Positions 7,093-16,219 are shown, counted from the first letter of the stretch. The stretch is DNA of 44,608 bases from Lachnospiraceae bacterium (GCA_017526985.1 JAFXQR010000030.1:1-44608), one strand, 5' to 3'. A program made the numbers and translations. The notes: generated by a model not told the origin, from the sequence alone.

Positions 7093-9576
7093 TTATCCCA
7101 TCACAACTTCTACAGTGTGGGTCTTGCCATCAGCGAAGGCCGGGATCAGGTTGCCGTCGATGGCAGCGCCGTCAACGGACACATTCTTGATGCCCTTGCA
7201 TACATGGTTCGGGTTGGAAACCTTGATGTCATAGGTAGCGCCACGGAACTGACGGGTTGCTTTCAGGCCGTCCCAAGCTGCCGGGATGGAAGGATCGATG
7301 CGCAGGCCGTCAAAGTCTGCCTGTACGCCCAGAATGTACTGGGAGATGGCTACCATATTCCAAGCAGCAGTACCGGTCAGCCAGGAGTTCTTGCCCTGAC
7401 CGAAGTTCTTGCCGGTGCGGCCGATATCGGAACCTGCATCCTTACCACCGATCATCTGACCGTATACATAGGGCTCGGTCTTGTGGATATCCGAGGTCTC
7501 CTCGGTAAATGCCGGAGCAATCTCAGAATAGTATTTGAATGCCTGATCGCCCTGGCCTGCATAAGCAGCAGCGCAGATGATCCAAGCGTTGTTGTGTGTG
7601 AAGATACCAGCGTTCTCTTTGTATCCGCCCGGATAGGTAGAGATCTCGCCGTACTGGATGTAGTACTTGGAGAATGCCGGATTGTTCAGCACCAGACCGT
7701 ACTGGGTGTTCAGTCTCTCATCAATTGCCTTGAGTGCCTTCAGCTCAGCGCCCTGCTCCTTGCCCACATCGGACATGATGGCGAAGCCCTGCGGCTCGAT
7801 GAAGATCTGGCCTTCCTCGCATTCCTTGGAGCCCATCTTCTCGCCGTTTGCATCGTAAGCACGCAGCCACCAGTCGCCATCCCATGCGGATTCCATCATC
7901 GCGGCTTTCATCTTGTCGATCTCTGCCTGTGCCTTAGCAGCTTCGTCATCCTTGCCGAGGTGCTTTAAGATCGCCACATAGTTCGGGCCGGTGTAGGTGA
8001 AGAGTGCAGCTACCATTACGGATTCTGCGGTCTTGGAGTAGCCGCCTTCTGCAGCAAACTTCGGGTTGGTATAGGTCTGGAAGGACTCGCCCGGTGTATC
8101 AGAGAAGCAGGACAGGTTGATGCAGTCGTTCCAATCTGCACGCATTGCCAGAGGCAGTCCGTGAGGTCCTAAGTTGTTTACGATGTGATAGAAGGAAACC
8201 TTCAAATGCTCCAGCATGGTCTGTGCAACAGACATATCGTTGTCGTACGGAACCATCTCATCCAAGATGGACCAGTCACCGGTCTCCTTGATGTATGCGG
8301 AAACGGAAAGGATCAGCCATAGCGGATCGTCGGAGAAATCGCCACCGATGTCAGCGTTGCCCTTCTTGGTCAGCGGCTGATACTGATGATAGCATCCGCC
8401 GTCCGGGAACTGGGTGGAAGCGATATCGATGATACGCTCTTTTGCACGATCCGGGATCTGGTGTACAAAGCCCAGCACATCCTGGTTGGAATCACGGAAG
8501 CCCATACCACGGCCGATACCGGATTCGAAATAGGAAGCGGAACGGGACAGGTTGAAGGTCACCATACACTGATACTGGTTCCAGATGTTGACCATACGGT
8601 TAACACGCTCATCCGGGGTATCCACGTTCAGGATGCCCAGCAGCTTATCCCAGTAAGCACGCAGCTCTTTCATGCCGTCTGCGAACTTCTCCGGAGTGGA
8701 ATACTTCTCGATCATCGCCTTGGCTTTTACCTTGTTGATGGTCTTGCCGTCAGCTTCAAACTTCTGATCCTGCGGCATCTCTACATAACCGAGTACAAAT
8801 ACCAGGGTCTTGCTCTCGCCCGGCTTCAGAGTGATCTTCTTGAAGTGGGAAGCGATGGGTGCCCAGCCGTCTGCAAAGCTGTCATTTGCCTTGTTGGCGA
8901 TAACAGCCTGCGGATCGCCGAAACCATTGTACAGACCGATGAAAGAATCACGGTCGGTATCGTAGCCGTCGATGGTATCGTTTACGGAATAGAATGCGTA
9001 ATGATCGCGGCGGTCTCTGTACTCGGTCTTGTGATAGATCACGGAACCGTCTACTTCCACACGGCCGGTGGAGAAGTTACGCTGGAAGTTGTTGGAGTCA
9101 TCCTGTGCGTCCCACAGACACCACTCTGCAAAAGAGAAGAGGGAGAAGGACTTGTCGGAAGAACCTTCATTGGTCAGGACTACCTGCTGTACTTCGCCGT
9201 CAAAATCCTGCGGCACGAAGAAAGTTACCTGAGCCTTCAGATCATTTTTCTTACCTTTGATGATGGTATAGCCCATACCGTGACGGCACTCGTACTCATC
9301 CAGCTCGGTCTTTACCGGAGACCAGCCCGGGTTCCAGATGGTGCCGTTCTCATTAATGTAGAAATAACGTCCGCCCATATCGATGGGAACATTGTTGTAA
9401 CGATAACGGGTGATGCGGCGGAGACGTGCATCCTTATAGAAAGAATAACCGCCTGCAGTGTTGGAAATCAGTGAAAAGAAACCCTGTGTGCCCAGATAGT
9501 TGATCCAGGGATAAGGGGTTCTGGGTGTGGTGATGACATACTCTCTGTTGGCGTCATCAAAGTAACCAAATTTCAT
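7093..9576 (-). CDS. Cellobiose phosphorylase (GH94)
   Basis: The cytoplasmic enzyme phosphorolyses cellobiose to alpha-glucose 1-phosphate and glucose, sparing ATP for imported cellulose or glucan fragments. The 827-residue product has the GH94 layout: N-terminal beta-sandwich ([29 protein letters not shown]), helical linker and an (alpha/alpha)6 barrel. [10 protein letters not shown] near 480-488 contains the predicted general acid Asp484, and [17 protein letters not shown] is the substrate-site signature. Length and motifs fit cellobiose rather than chitobiose or cellodextrin phosphorylase, though laminaribiose cannot be excluded. AAAGGAG precedes the ATG; the gene has its own promoter (9639-9667), a CcpA/LacI-like operator (9710-9723) and a strong terminator. 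No transporter lies beside it. Confidence 0.93.
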   Translation of the reverse strand: MKFGYFDDANREYVITTPRTPYPWINYLGTQGFFSLISNTAGGYSFYKDARLRRITRYRYNNVPIDMGGRYFYINENGTIWNPGWSPVKTELDEYECRHGMGYTIIKGKKNDLKAQVTFFVPQDFDGEVQQVVLTNEGSSDKSFSLFSFAEWCLWDAQDDSNNFQRNFSTGRVEVDGSVIYHKTEYRDRRDHYAFYSVNDTIDGYDTDRDSFIGLYNGFGDPQAVIANKANDSFADGWAPIASHFKKITLKPGESKTLVFVLGYVEMPQDQKFEADGKTINKVKAKAMIEKYSTPEKFADGMKELRAYWDKLLGILNVDTPDERVNRMVNIWNQYQCMVTFNLSRSASYFESGIGRGMGFRDSNQDVLGFVHQIPDRAKERIIDIASTQFPDGGCYHQYQPLTKKGNADIGGDFSDDPLWLILSVSAYIKETGDWSILDEMVPYDNDMSVAQTMLEHLKVSFYHIVNNLGPHGLPLAMRADWNDCINLSCFSDTPGESFQTYTNPKFAAEGGYSKTAESVMVAALFTYTGPNYVAILKHLGKDDEAAKAQAEIDKMKAAMMESAWDGDWWLRAYDANGEKMGSKECEEGQIFIEPQGFAIMSDVGKEQGAELKALKAIDERLNTQYGLVLNNPAFSKYYIQYGEISTYPGGYKENAGIFTHNNAWIICAAAYAGQGDQAFKYYSEIAPAFTEETSDIHKTEPYVYGQMIGGKDAGSDIGRTGKNFGQGKNSWLTGTAAWNMVAISQYILGVQADFDGLRIDPSIPAAWDGLKATRQFRGATYDIKVSNPNHVCKGIKNVSVDGAAIDGNLIPAFADGKTHTVEVVMG

Positions 9577-9638
9577 ACCTTACTCTCCTTTTTTTAAAAT
9601 TGTGTATTAAGTGTTTCTATAAAAAGCCATCACTTGAA

Positions 9639-9667
9639 ATTATACAGAAACCGATACCTATATGCAA
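9639..9667 (-). promoter_or_regulatory. Promoter of cellobiose phosphorylase
   Basis: On the minus strand TTGCAT (9667-9662), a 17-bp spacer and a perfect TATAAT (9644-9639). The leader to the start codon at 9576 is about 55 bases. Confidence 0.8.
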
Positions 9668-9709
9668 GAAAATGTAGGCAATTTTCGGCATTTTTGAGGA
9701 AGAAAATTA

Positions 9710-9723
9710 GGAAAGCGCTTTCA
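9710..9723 (-). promoter_or_regulatory. Cre / LacI-family operator upstream of cellobiose phosphorylase
   Basis: The palindrome GAAAGCGCTTTC (9711-9722) sits in TGAAAGCGCTTTCC read on the minus strand, one base from the CcpA catabolite-response consensus TGNAANCGNWNNCA. It is centred about 50 bp upstream of the -35 box, a position compatible with CcpA activation or control by a sugar-specific LacI repressor. It also lies 50 bp after the stop codon of the upstream gene. Confidence 0.6.
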
Positions 9724-9772
9724 CAAAATTATCATAGAAAACCACGGAGAAAAGCGGTCTGCGGTGTTTCTA

Positions 9773-10837
9773 TCACGGCAGTTTGACCGCGTCGGAGGCA
9801 CCGGTAAAGGTAGTCACATTGACGCTGCCGAAGGTGGGTGTCTGATAGATGGGGATGTCGTTGGCAAAATCATGGAAATAGACATACTTTTCCGTGATCT
9901 GGATACCGGCTGCGGTGCCGGCACGCACGATCTCTTCGCCGGAGCCGTCCACGCCGATGCGCTTTAAGGCATAGTTGCTGCCGCCACTCAGGTCCACGGT
10001 CTGGAAGTAGATGATGTCGCCATACAGATTGTAGGAATCGATGGTCTCGTTCACCAGAGTCCGCACAGAAGCGTTGCTTAAGGAATAGACTTTCAGGCGC
10101 AGCTGGTCGTCCATATCCAGGAAATAGACATTGTCTCCCTGCACGATGGGCAGGTACATATTGAGGGCGCAGATTTCTATAGACTCGCCGGTTTCCGGAC
10201 GCAGTGCGTAGAGATGATGGTCCGTATCCATGCCGGCGTAGTAGATGGTACCACCCGAGGCGCAGGCCAGCTTCGGGTGATCTTTAATATAGGAAGCGGT
10301 ATCCTTGCCATCGATGGACACACTGTCGATGGTGACCAGTGCTGTGTCCTCGTTGGCGGGATTTTCACCGAAATTGGTATAGTAGACTTTGTTGCCCAGC
10401 AGCATCATACTGTCCGTGGTGATGCGGGAAAGGAGTACATTGGTCTTACCGGAGGCGTCTACACGATAGATGCCGCGGCCGTTACGCACATAGCCCAGAC
10501 CTGACTGGTCGGAAGCGGATGTGGAGAAATAATAGATATAGCCGCCGGCTGCGTTGATGAAGGAATCGGAGCCGGAGACCAGTTTGCGGATCTCACTCTG
10601 GTCGCTGTTCATCACATAGATGGTGCCGCCGTCGTAGGGATTGGAAAAATAGACCTTGCCGTCCATTTCACAGAAGGTGCCGCCGTTATAGAGATTGCCG
10701 GGGGTATTGCCGATGGTGGCGGGATCATTTTCCGGGATCTGTTTGGTACGGTCACTCAAGACGCGCACCAGCACCAGTACGCCGATGATGGCGACGATCA
10801 CAAGGATAACAAGAATTCCACGCACGGTTTTCTTCAT
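9773..10837 (-). CDS. Membrane-anchored beta-repeat protein of the DUF5050 type
   Basis: The 354-residue product has one N-terminal membrane segment (about 7-28: GILVILVIVAIIGVLVLVRV) with a short Lys/Arg start and no lipobox, so the rest should lie outside the cell. That part consists of about six repeats carrying motifs such as GGTIYVMNSD, GGYIYYFS, GNKVYYTN, GGTIYYAG, GDNVYFLD and GDIIYFQT. They have the spacing of a beta-propeller, as in DUF5050/DUF5048 proteins of Clostridia. Function unknown. It has its own promoter (10870-10898), divergent from the cheC-type gene. There is no clear terminator before the phosphorylase promoter. Confidence 0.8.
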   Translation of the reverse strand: MKKTVRGILVILVIVAIIGVLVLVRVLSDRTKQIPENDPATIGNTPGNLYNGGTFCEMDGKVYFSNPYDGGTIYVMNSDQSEIRKLVSGSDSFINAAGGYIYYFSTSASDQSGLGYVRNGRGIYRVDASGKTNVLLSRITTDSMMLLGNKVYYTNFGENPANEDTALVTIDSVSIDGKDTASYIKDHPKLACASGGTIYYAGMDTDHHLYALRPETGESIEICALNMYLPIVQGDNVYFLDMDDQLRLKVYSLSNASVRTLVNETIDSYNLYGDIIYFQTVDLSGGSNYALKRIGVDGSGEEIVRAGTAAGIQITEKYVYFHDFANDIPIYQTPTFGSVNVTTFTGASDAVKLP

Positions 10838-10869
10838 GAATAATACCTCACTAGCTTTCAGATAGATAA

Positions 10870-10898
10870 ATTATACATCCCAAGTAAAGTCTGTGCAA
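10870..10898 (-). promoter_or_regulatory. Minus-strand promoter for the beta-repeat protein
   Basis: TTGCAC (10898-10893), 17-bp spacer, perfect TATAAT (10875-10870). It is back to back with the plus-strand promoter at 10907-10935; the two -35 boxes are only 8 bp apart. Confidence 0.75.
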
Positions 10899-10906
10899 AT
10901 CAAAGA

Positions 10907-10935
10907 TTGCGAAAACGACGATTTGCGGTTATAAT
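10907..10935 (+). promoter_or_regulatory. Plus-strand promoter for the cheC-mrp genes
   Basis: TTGCGA (10907-10912), 17-bp spacer and perfect TATAAT (10930-10935), followed by a leader of about 45 bases to the ATG at 10989. Confidence 0.75.
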
Positions 10936-10988
10936 AAATGAATCTGGTATGAGATATGGGAGAAATCTGAGCAGGAGGATACCGGAAT

Positions 10989-11642
10989 ATGGACAACGCT
11001 GCACTGGAAGCTGCAAAGCAAAAAGCGGAACAGGCCGGATTTAATGAGATGGAGCTTTCCGCCATCGGCGAGGTGGCAAATATTACACTGGGTAATGCCG
11101 TGACGGCCCTCAGTGTGCTGATCCACAGTTTCATCGATATTTCCACACCGCATGTGGAGATCAAGGATAAAGATGCGATCGTGGCCGAACAGCCGGACAA
11201 GTCGGTGGTGACCCGCGTGGACTATGTGAAGGGACTGGATGGCTACAGTGTGTTGTTTCTGAAAGAAGAGGATGTCAAGATCATGACCGATCTGATGATG
11301 GGGAGTGACGGGCATGGTATGTTTTATGAGCAGGATATTTCCGATCTGCATCTGAGTGCGGTGTCGGAATCCATGAACCAGATGATGGGATCGGCGGCCA
11401 CCGCGATGGGTATGATGCTCAATAAGCTGGTGGATATTTCCACGCCAAATACGACTTTGACGGATCCGGGGCATTACATCAACGATGCTTTTCAGCAGGA
11501 AGACCGATTTGTACAGATCACTTTTGATCTGAAGATGGGCGAGCTGATCCGGACACAGATGGTGCAGTTGTATCCGTTCCGTCTGGCCAAGGCGATCGCG
11601 GATCTGTTTCTGGTAAAAAAGAGTCAGGGAGAAATACAGTAG
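10989..11642 (+). CDS. cheC: CheC/CheX/FliY-family CheY-phosphate phosphatase
   Basis: The family dephosphorylates CheY-P during chemotaxis. The 217-residue protein has two copies of the signature S/D-x3-E-x2-N-x22-P. One begins SAIGEVAN near residue 24 and ends at the Pro of DISTP; the second begins SAVSESMN near residue 123 and ends at another DISTP. Both are complete, so both active sites look intact. It lacks the C-terminal SpoA/FliN domain that would make it FliY. GCAGGAGGATA precedes the ATG. The stop codon overlaps the GTG start of the mrp gene. No other chemotaxis or flagellar gene is in the window, so its CheY partner is elsewhere. Confidence 0.85.
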   Translation: MDNAALEAAKQKAEQAGFNEMELSAIGEVANITLGNAVTALSVLIHSFIDISTPHVEIKDKDAIVAEQPDKSVVTRVDYVKGLDGYSVLFLKEEDVKIMTDLMMGSDGHGMFYEQDISDLHLSAVSESMNQMMGSAATAMGMMLNKLVDISTPNTTLTDPGHYINDAFQQEDRFVQITFDLKMGELIRTQMVQLYPFRLAKAIADLFLVKKSQGEIQ

Positions 11643-12486
11643 TGAGCGAAGAATGTACCAAGAGTGATTGCGAAGGCTGCGGGGAAACCGGTTGTGGCCA
11701 CAGACATGGGGCACCGGCCAAAGAAGCGGCCAATGCAGGATCCAATGTGAAGCATATGATCGCCGTGATCAGCGGCAAGGGCGGCGTGGGCAAGTCTACC
11801 GTGACTGCGCTGCTGGCAAATGCGGTAAGGAAAGCAGGGAAAAAAGCGGCTATTCTGGATGCGGACATTACCGGTCCGTCGATCCCGAAGAGTACGGCAT
11901 CACGGAGAAGGCAGAGTCCAACGGAAATGCAGTATTGCCGGTGTGCTCGAAAGGCGGGATGCCGGTGATGAGCATCAATGTGCTGCTGGAAGATGAAAAT
12001 GAGCCGGTGATCTGGCGTGGTCCGGTGATCTCGGGCACGGTGCGTCAGTTCTGGACGGAAGTGGCATGGGGTGATGTGGACTATATGTTCGTGGATATGC
12101 CGCCGGGAACGGGTGATGTCCCCCTGACCGTGTTTCAGTCGCTGCCGGTGGAAGGCATCGTGGTGGTGACTTCCCCGCAGGATCTGGTGTCTATGATCGT
12201 GGGCAAGGCCGTGCGGATGGCACAGATGATGAATGTGCCGGTGCTGGGTCTGGTGGAAAACCTTTCCTATTTTGAATGCCCGGATTGCGGCAAGCGGCAT
12301 GAGATCTTTGGGGCGAGCCATATCGAAGAAGTGGCCGGACAGTACGGCATTGAGCAGGTGGTGAGACTGCCCATCCTTCCTTCGCAGGCACAGCTCTGTG
12401 ACAGCGGATGCGCGGATGAATTGGACAATGCGGATCTGGAAAGTTTTGCCGGACGCATCATGAAATCACTGGAAAAAGAAGCTTAA
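11642..12486 (+). pseudogene. mrp: Mrp/NBP35-type Fe-S carrier ATPase, frameshifted
   Basis: Mrp proteins are P-loop ATPases that carry iron-sulfur clusters to target proteins. The first part reads [14 protein letters not shown] (Cys-rich N-terminus), the deviant Walker [10 protein letters not shown], and [13 protein letters not shown]. The reading frame then breaks at 11891-11892: two bases sit where a codon is expected, and the correct protein continues in the other frame from TAC 11893 ([43 protein letters not shown] with the CxxC pair) to the stop at 12486. Joined, it would be about 281 residues, a normal length. A single-base deletion or a sequencing error explains it. The GTG start overlaps the cheC stop. 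Confidence 0.85.
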
Positions 12487-12537
12487 ACGAATATCAAAAA
12501 TTATTTTTATTCAAATTTATTTAAAAAGGAGAAAACT

Positions 12538-12960
12538 ATGAAAGATGTAAAAGTATCGATCGCACCGACCAATATCAAGAACCTGAAATTTGAGTACAAT
12601 CCGCAGCCGGGCCAGGAAGGCGCGCTGAAGTTGGGCATCAAGACCGCATGGAAGGTAGCACTCAATCCGGCAGCACCGACCACAGCTATTGCTATGGTGC
12701 GTTACGAAGTGGGGGATGAGGAAAAGAAGAGCATTACTTTTGAGATGGACACATGGACACTGGTGACCGTGAGTACCTTTGTGGACAACCTGGATGAGAT
12801 GATCAAGAAGAACTATATGCGTGACATCATGCTGGCTGTGAATGAAAAATTCCGTTCCACGGCACTTTCCCTGGGGCTGACCATTCAGACACCGCCGGTG
12901 ACCTTTGCTTACCGCGAGGGTGAGGACTCCCTGGATACGGAGATCTATACCAAGATTTAA
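12538..12960 (+). CDS. Conserved small protein, possible SecB-like chaperone fold
   Basis: The 140-residue soluble protein has no signal peptide or membrane segment. An N-terminal run of beta strands (KFEYNP, GIKTAWKVAL, IAMVRYEVG, SITFEMDTW) is followed by a helix (about 88-112) and a closing segment LGLTIQTPPVTFAY. The order strands-helix-L.L.PVTF resembles the protein-export chaperone SecB and its relatives in Gram-positives, but this is a fold-level impression. AAAAGGAG lies 7 bases before the ATG. It stands between mrp and the ABC-F gene with 51 AT-rich bases upstream that could hold a weak promoter. Confidence 0.7.
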   Translation: MKDVKVSIAPTNIKNLKFEYNPQPGQEGALKLGIKTAWKVALNPAAPTTAIAMVRYEVGDEEKKSITFEMDTWTLVTVSTFVDNLDEMIKKNYMRDIMLAVNEKFRSTALSLGLTIQTPPVTFAYREGEDSLDTEIYTKI

Positions 12961-12969
12961 TTTGTTATT

Positions 12970-14919
12970 ATGTTACTGAGTATACAACATGCAGACGCTG
13001 CTTACGGCGGCGACACGATCCTTCACGACATCGCCTTTGATGTGCGTGAGGGGGAAAAGGTCGCTGTCGTCGGCAGGAACGGCTGCGGAAAAACAACACT
13101 TCTGAAACTGATCACGGGGGAGATCACCCCGCCGCCCAGAGATGCAGACGAACAACCGGCGATCATCAAAACCGGGGATCCCACCATTGGCTGGCTGTCG
13201 CAGATGACTTTTGCGGATGAAAATGCCACGCTGGGGGATGAGATCCGTAGTGTTTTTGCGCCCATTTTGAAGATGAAGGCGCGGATGGAAGAACTGTTGG
13301 CTCTGATCGAGCAGAATGCGGACGAAAAACTGGTGGCGGAGTATTTCGCGCTGGAGGAACGCTTTACCTATCTGGGAGGATACCGCTATGAGAAGGACTA
13401 TGAACTGGTCTTCTCACGCTTCGGTTTTTCCAAAGAGGATGAGGGACGGCTGCTGAAGGAGTTTTCCGGCGGACAGCGTACCAAGATCGCCTTTATCAAG
13501 CTGCTGTTGTCCAAACCGGACCTGCTGCTGCTGGACGAGCCCACCAACCATTTGGACATCTCGACTATCGCATGGCTGGAAGGCTATCTGGCGGAATATC
13601 CCAGAGCGCTGATCGTGGTATCCCATGACCGTCTGTTTCTGGACCGCGTGGCGGATACGGTCTATGAGATCGAGCGTGGGAAGCTGACACGCTATCCCGG
13701 CAACTACAGCGATTTTGTCAAGCGTAAGAAAGAAAACTACGAAAAGCAGATGAAGGACTACCTGGCACAGCAAAAGGAGATCGCGAGGCTGAACCAGGTG
13801 GCGGAGCGTTTCATACATAAGCCTACCAAGGTGTCCATGGCACGGTCCAAGCTGAAGGCCATTGAGCATATGGATAAGATCGAGAAGCCGGAAGAGTATG
13901 ACCTGAAAGCCTTTCATACCATGACGGATCCGGCCAGGGAGAGCGGCAATGATGTGCTCTTTGTGGAGAATCTGGGGATCGGTTATGACGAGCTGCTGAC
14001 CAAGGTGAGCTGCAATATCAAAAAAGGGCAGAAGATCGGTATCATCGGCGGTAATGGTCTGGGCAAGTCTACTTTCTTAAAGACACTGATGAAGAAGATC
14101 CCAGCCAAGGGTGGTAAGGTGACCTTTGGACACGGCGTGGAGTGCGGCTATTTTGAGCAGCAGATGGCACAGGTGGTGAGCACGAAAAATGTGCTGAACG
14201 AGTTTTGGGATGAGTACCCGACCCTGACCGAGACAGAAGTGCGCAATATCTTAGGCGGCTTCCTCTTTACCGGAGACGATGTGTTCAAGGAAGTATCGTC
14301 CCTCTCCGGTGGGGAAAAAGTGCGGCTGGCCCTGGCAAAACTGTTCCAGACCAGACCGAACTTCCTGCTGCTGGACGAGCCTACGAACCATATGGACATC
14401 GTGGGCAAGGAAGCGCTGGAAGATATGCTCTCGGACTATAAGGGGACGCTGCTCTTTGTATCTCACGACCGTTATCTGATACGGCAGCTGGCGGATGCCC
14501 TGCTGATCTTCCGGCCGAACGAGACGGAGTTTTTCCCCTTTGGTTATGAGGAATACGAGCGCACCTACGGTAAGGAAAAGCTGCAGAGCAGTGCGGAAGT
14601 GTGGCAGATCGATGCAGCGAGAAAGGGGACGGAACCTGCGGCTGCGGCGGTGGAAAAGCCGGTGGAGGATGCGGCGAAAAAGGGGTATAATCCCGGCAAG
14701 GAACGGGCCAAGATGGAACGGCGCCTGGCAAGGTTGGAAGTGCTGATGGAAGAGTGCGATGCGAAGAAGGAAGGGCTGGCGGCACAACTGGCGGATCCGC
14801 AGTATGCCAGTGATTATGTAAAGCTGGGAGAGATCCAGAAAGAGATCGACGAGCTTAGCACGCAGGCGGATGCCTACCTGGAAGAGTGGGGCGAGCTGAG
14901 TGAAAAGCTGGAGAGCTGA
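12970..14919 (+). CDS. ABC-F family ATPase (ribosome-associated, Uup/YfmR-like)
   Basis: The 649-residue protein has two ATP-binding domains and no membrane segment, the ABC-F pattern; such proteins bind the ribosomal E site and act in translation or antibiotic protection. Domain 1 has GRNGCGKTT (about 36-44), FSGGQ and LLLLDEPTNHLDIS. The interdomain linker (about 250-310) carries IHKPTKVSMARSKLKAIE. Domain 2 has GGNGLGKST, LSGGE and LLLLDEPTNHMDIV. The C-terminal 80 residues form a charged coiled coil. The ATG is 9 bp after the previous stop and lacks a visible ribosome binding site, pointing to translational coupling. Subfamily and any resistance role cannot be settled here. Confidence 0.92.
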   Translation: MLLSIQHADAAYGGDTILHDIAFDVREGEKVAVVGRNGCGKTTLLKLITGEITPPPRDADEQPAIIKTGDPTIGWLSQMTFADENATLGDEIRSVFAPILKMKARMEELLALIEQNADEKLVAEYFALEERFTYLGGYRYEKDYELVFSRFGFSKEDEGRLLKEFSGGQRTKIAFIKLLLSKPDLLLLDEPTNHLDISTIAWLEGYLAEYPRALIVVSHDRLFLDRVADTVYEIERGKLTRYPGNYSDFVKRKKENYEKQMKDYLAQQKEIARLNQVAERFIHKPTKVSMARSKLKAIEHMDKIEKPEEYDLKAFHTMTDPARESGNDVLFVENLGIGYDELLTKVSCNIKKGQKIGIIGGNGLGKSTFLKTLMKKIPAKGGKVTFGHGVECGYFEQQMAQVVSTKNVLNEFWDEYPTLTETEVRNILGGFLFTGDDVFKEVSSLSGGEKVRLALAKLFQTRPNFLLLDEPTNHMDIVGKEALEDMLSDYKGTLLFVSHDRYLIRQLADALLIFRPNETEFFPFGYEEYERTYGKEKLQSSAEVWQIDAARKGTEPAAAAVEKPVEDAAKKGYNPGKERAKMERRLARLEVLMEECDAKKEGLAAQLADPQYASDYVKLGEIQKEIDELSTQADAYLEEWGELSEKLES

Positions 14920-15034
14920 CCTTGTTCTGCGGCGTGCCAATCTACAAAAAAGGAGCTGCTGTTTTGCGGCGGATCATCGGTAAATTGACCGAAAATCCGG
15001 GTAATATTTGTAAGCCCGGGAGGGCCGGAAACGG

Positions 15035-15063
15035 TTGTAAAATCGCGCAAAATCGGCTATAAT
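15035..15063 (+). promoter_or_regulatory. Promoter of the 6S-like RNA
   Basis: TTGTAA (15035-15040), 17-bp spacer and perfect TATAAT (15058-15063). The predicted start at about 15070 falls just before the 5' strand of the RNA closing stem. The 115 bases between the ABC-F stop and this promoter hold a small CCGGG/CCCGG inverted repeat and nothing else I can name. Confidence 0.75.
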
Positions 15064-15069
15064 ATAATT

Positions 15070-15249
15070 AGTTCCGGATACCATTTGGGTTTCTGTTATT
15101 TGAGCCTACAGTACTTTAAACGGGATTCCTATATCGTCACGCTGATGTCAGGCCTCAGCAAGTTTCAGTGGAAGGCAGAGAGCGTGTGCTGCGGTCGCCC
15201 ACCTAGCTATGCTAGGAGTCAACTTTCAGAAACCGGTATCCGGTTTTTT
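15070..15249 (+). ncRNA. ssrS: Probable 6S RNA
   Basis: A free-standing transcription unit of about 180 nt, the size of 6S RNA, which binds the housekeeping RNA polymerase by mimicking an open promoter. The ends pair strongly: CCGGATACC (15074-15082) and GGTTTCTG (15088-15095) with the continuous 3' strand 15227-15243, leaving only a 5-nt bulge, and a T6 run follows. Inside lies a large open region whose 3' side holds a small hairpin (CCTAGC-TAT-GCTAGG, 15202-15216). Next comes an imperfect apical stem (CACGC 15138-15142 with GCGTG 15182-15186; GCTGA/TCAGC hairpin 15141-15158). A long stem, central bubble with 3' hairpin and apical stem is the 6S plan. A structured leader of the next gene is less likely because of the terminator. 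Confidence 0.65.
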
Positions 15250-15295
15250 GCACATATAATAAAATGTTATGTAAACCCAAAACAAGATTCGGGCA

Positions 15296-16219
15296 ATGAT
15301 CAGGCGAGGTATTCAACAATTTCTTGACTTCCTGAAAGTTATGAAGGAGAACAACACCTCCTCCTTTGCGGCGGGGGCTGCTTTTTTTGTGTTTCTCTCG
15401 ATCATTCCCATCGTGCTGCTCATCTGCAGCATTCTGCCTTACACCAATGTTTCGGATGATATGCTGGCGGCGGTGATCGAAGGCTTGATCCCGGCATCGG
15501 TGGCCATCTTTTTTGACAGTATGCTCATCGAATTTCGGGGTCAGTCGGTAGCGGCTATCTCACTGGCCACCATCATTACACTGTGGACAGCGGGAAAAGG
15601 CCTGTTTGCGTTGGTCAACGGACTCAATGCTGTCAACCGGGTGAACGAAAAGCGTAACTGGGTGGTGCTGCGTATCCGTGCCAGTCTGTATACCTGCCTG
15701 ATGATCGCGGTGATGATCTTCAGCCTGGTGGTGCTGGTCTTTGGTAATTATTTAAACCAGTGGTTCACCCGGATGATCCCTGATTTCAATCTGGTGCTGC
15801 AAACGGTACTGCATTTCCGCTTTTTATTTGTGTGGGCATTCTTTACTTTCTTTTTCCAGGTCTTGTATACTATGCTCCCCAGCAAACGAATGGTCTTTAA
15901 AGAGCAATTTCCCGGGGCGCTGTTTGCCAGTGTGGGATGGTCGCTCTTTTCCTGGGGGTTCTCCAAATATCTGGACTATTTCGGACAGTTTTCCATCTAT
16001 GGTTCCCTGACCACGATCATCATCGGTATGATCTGGCTATATTTCTGCATGTACATACTGCTGACGGGGGCGCAGATCAATCTCTATTTCCAGCCATTCT
16101 TTGCCGCCATCAACCGGCATCGCTTCGAAAAGAGACGATCCAAAAAAGAAGCAAAGCGGGAGCGGAAGGTATATAAAAAAGAACAAAAAAAGCAGAGCCA
16201 CGGAAGCTCTGCAGAGTAA
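15296..16219 (+). CDS. YihY/BrkB-family integral membrane protein
   Basis: The 307-residue product belongs to the YihY/virulence factor BrkB family, once misnamed ribonuclease BN; its molecular function is not established. It has about six membrane segments, an early FAAGAAFFVFLSIIPIVLL motif (family pattern AAxxaFfxxLSlxPl), a central WTAGKGLFALVNGLNAVN segment, VLYTMLPSKR, and GSLTTIIIGMIWLYFCMYILLTGAQIN near the end. The last 40 residues are strongly basic and cytoplasmic. The ATG has only a weak ribosome binding site. It starts 46 bp after the terminator of the 6S-like RNA; TATAAT at 15255-15260 has no good -35 partner. Its last codons overlap a minus-strand terminator. Confidence 0.88.
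   Translation: MIRRGIQQFLDFLKVMKENNTSSFAAGAAFFVFLSIIPIVLLICSILPYTNVSDDMLAAVIEGLIPASVAIFFDSMLIEFRGQSVAAISLATIITLWTAGKGLFALVNGLNAVNRVNEKRNWVVLRIRASLYTCLMIAVMIFSLVVLVFGNYLNQWFTRMIPDFNLVLQTVLHFRFLFVWAFFTFFFQVLYTMLPSKRMVFKEQFPGALFASVGWSLFSWGFSKYLDYFGQFSIYGSLTTIIIGMIWLYFCMYILLTGAQINLYFQPFFAAINRHRFEKRRSKKEAKRERKVYKKEQKKQSHGSSAE
16185..16212 (-). terminator. Minus-strand intrinsic terminator inside the 3' end of the YihY gene
   Basis: GCAGAGC (16192-16198) pairs with GCTCTGC (16206-16212) around a 7-base loop. Read on the minus strand the stem is followed by seven T residues (16191-16185). It serves the gene at 16343-16708, 131 bp upstream in that direction, and encodes Lys-Ser codons on the other strand. 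Confidence 0.8.

Noticed and set aside
8386-9474. 362-codon open frame on the plus strand inside the cellobiose phosphorylase gene
   Set aside because: Opposite strand holds complete GH94 motifs; the antisense protein shows no recognisable domain and has no start signals.
11880-11900. Programmed frameshift in mrp
   Set aside because: No slippery heptamer or downstream stem is visible, and the family is not known to use one; a missing base is simpler.
15085-15327. 80-codon open frame across the 6S-like RNA
   Set aside because: It runs through the paired closing stem and terminator, has no ribosome binding site and overlaps the next gene; the RNA structure explains the sequence better.
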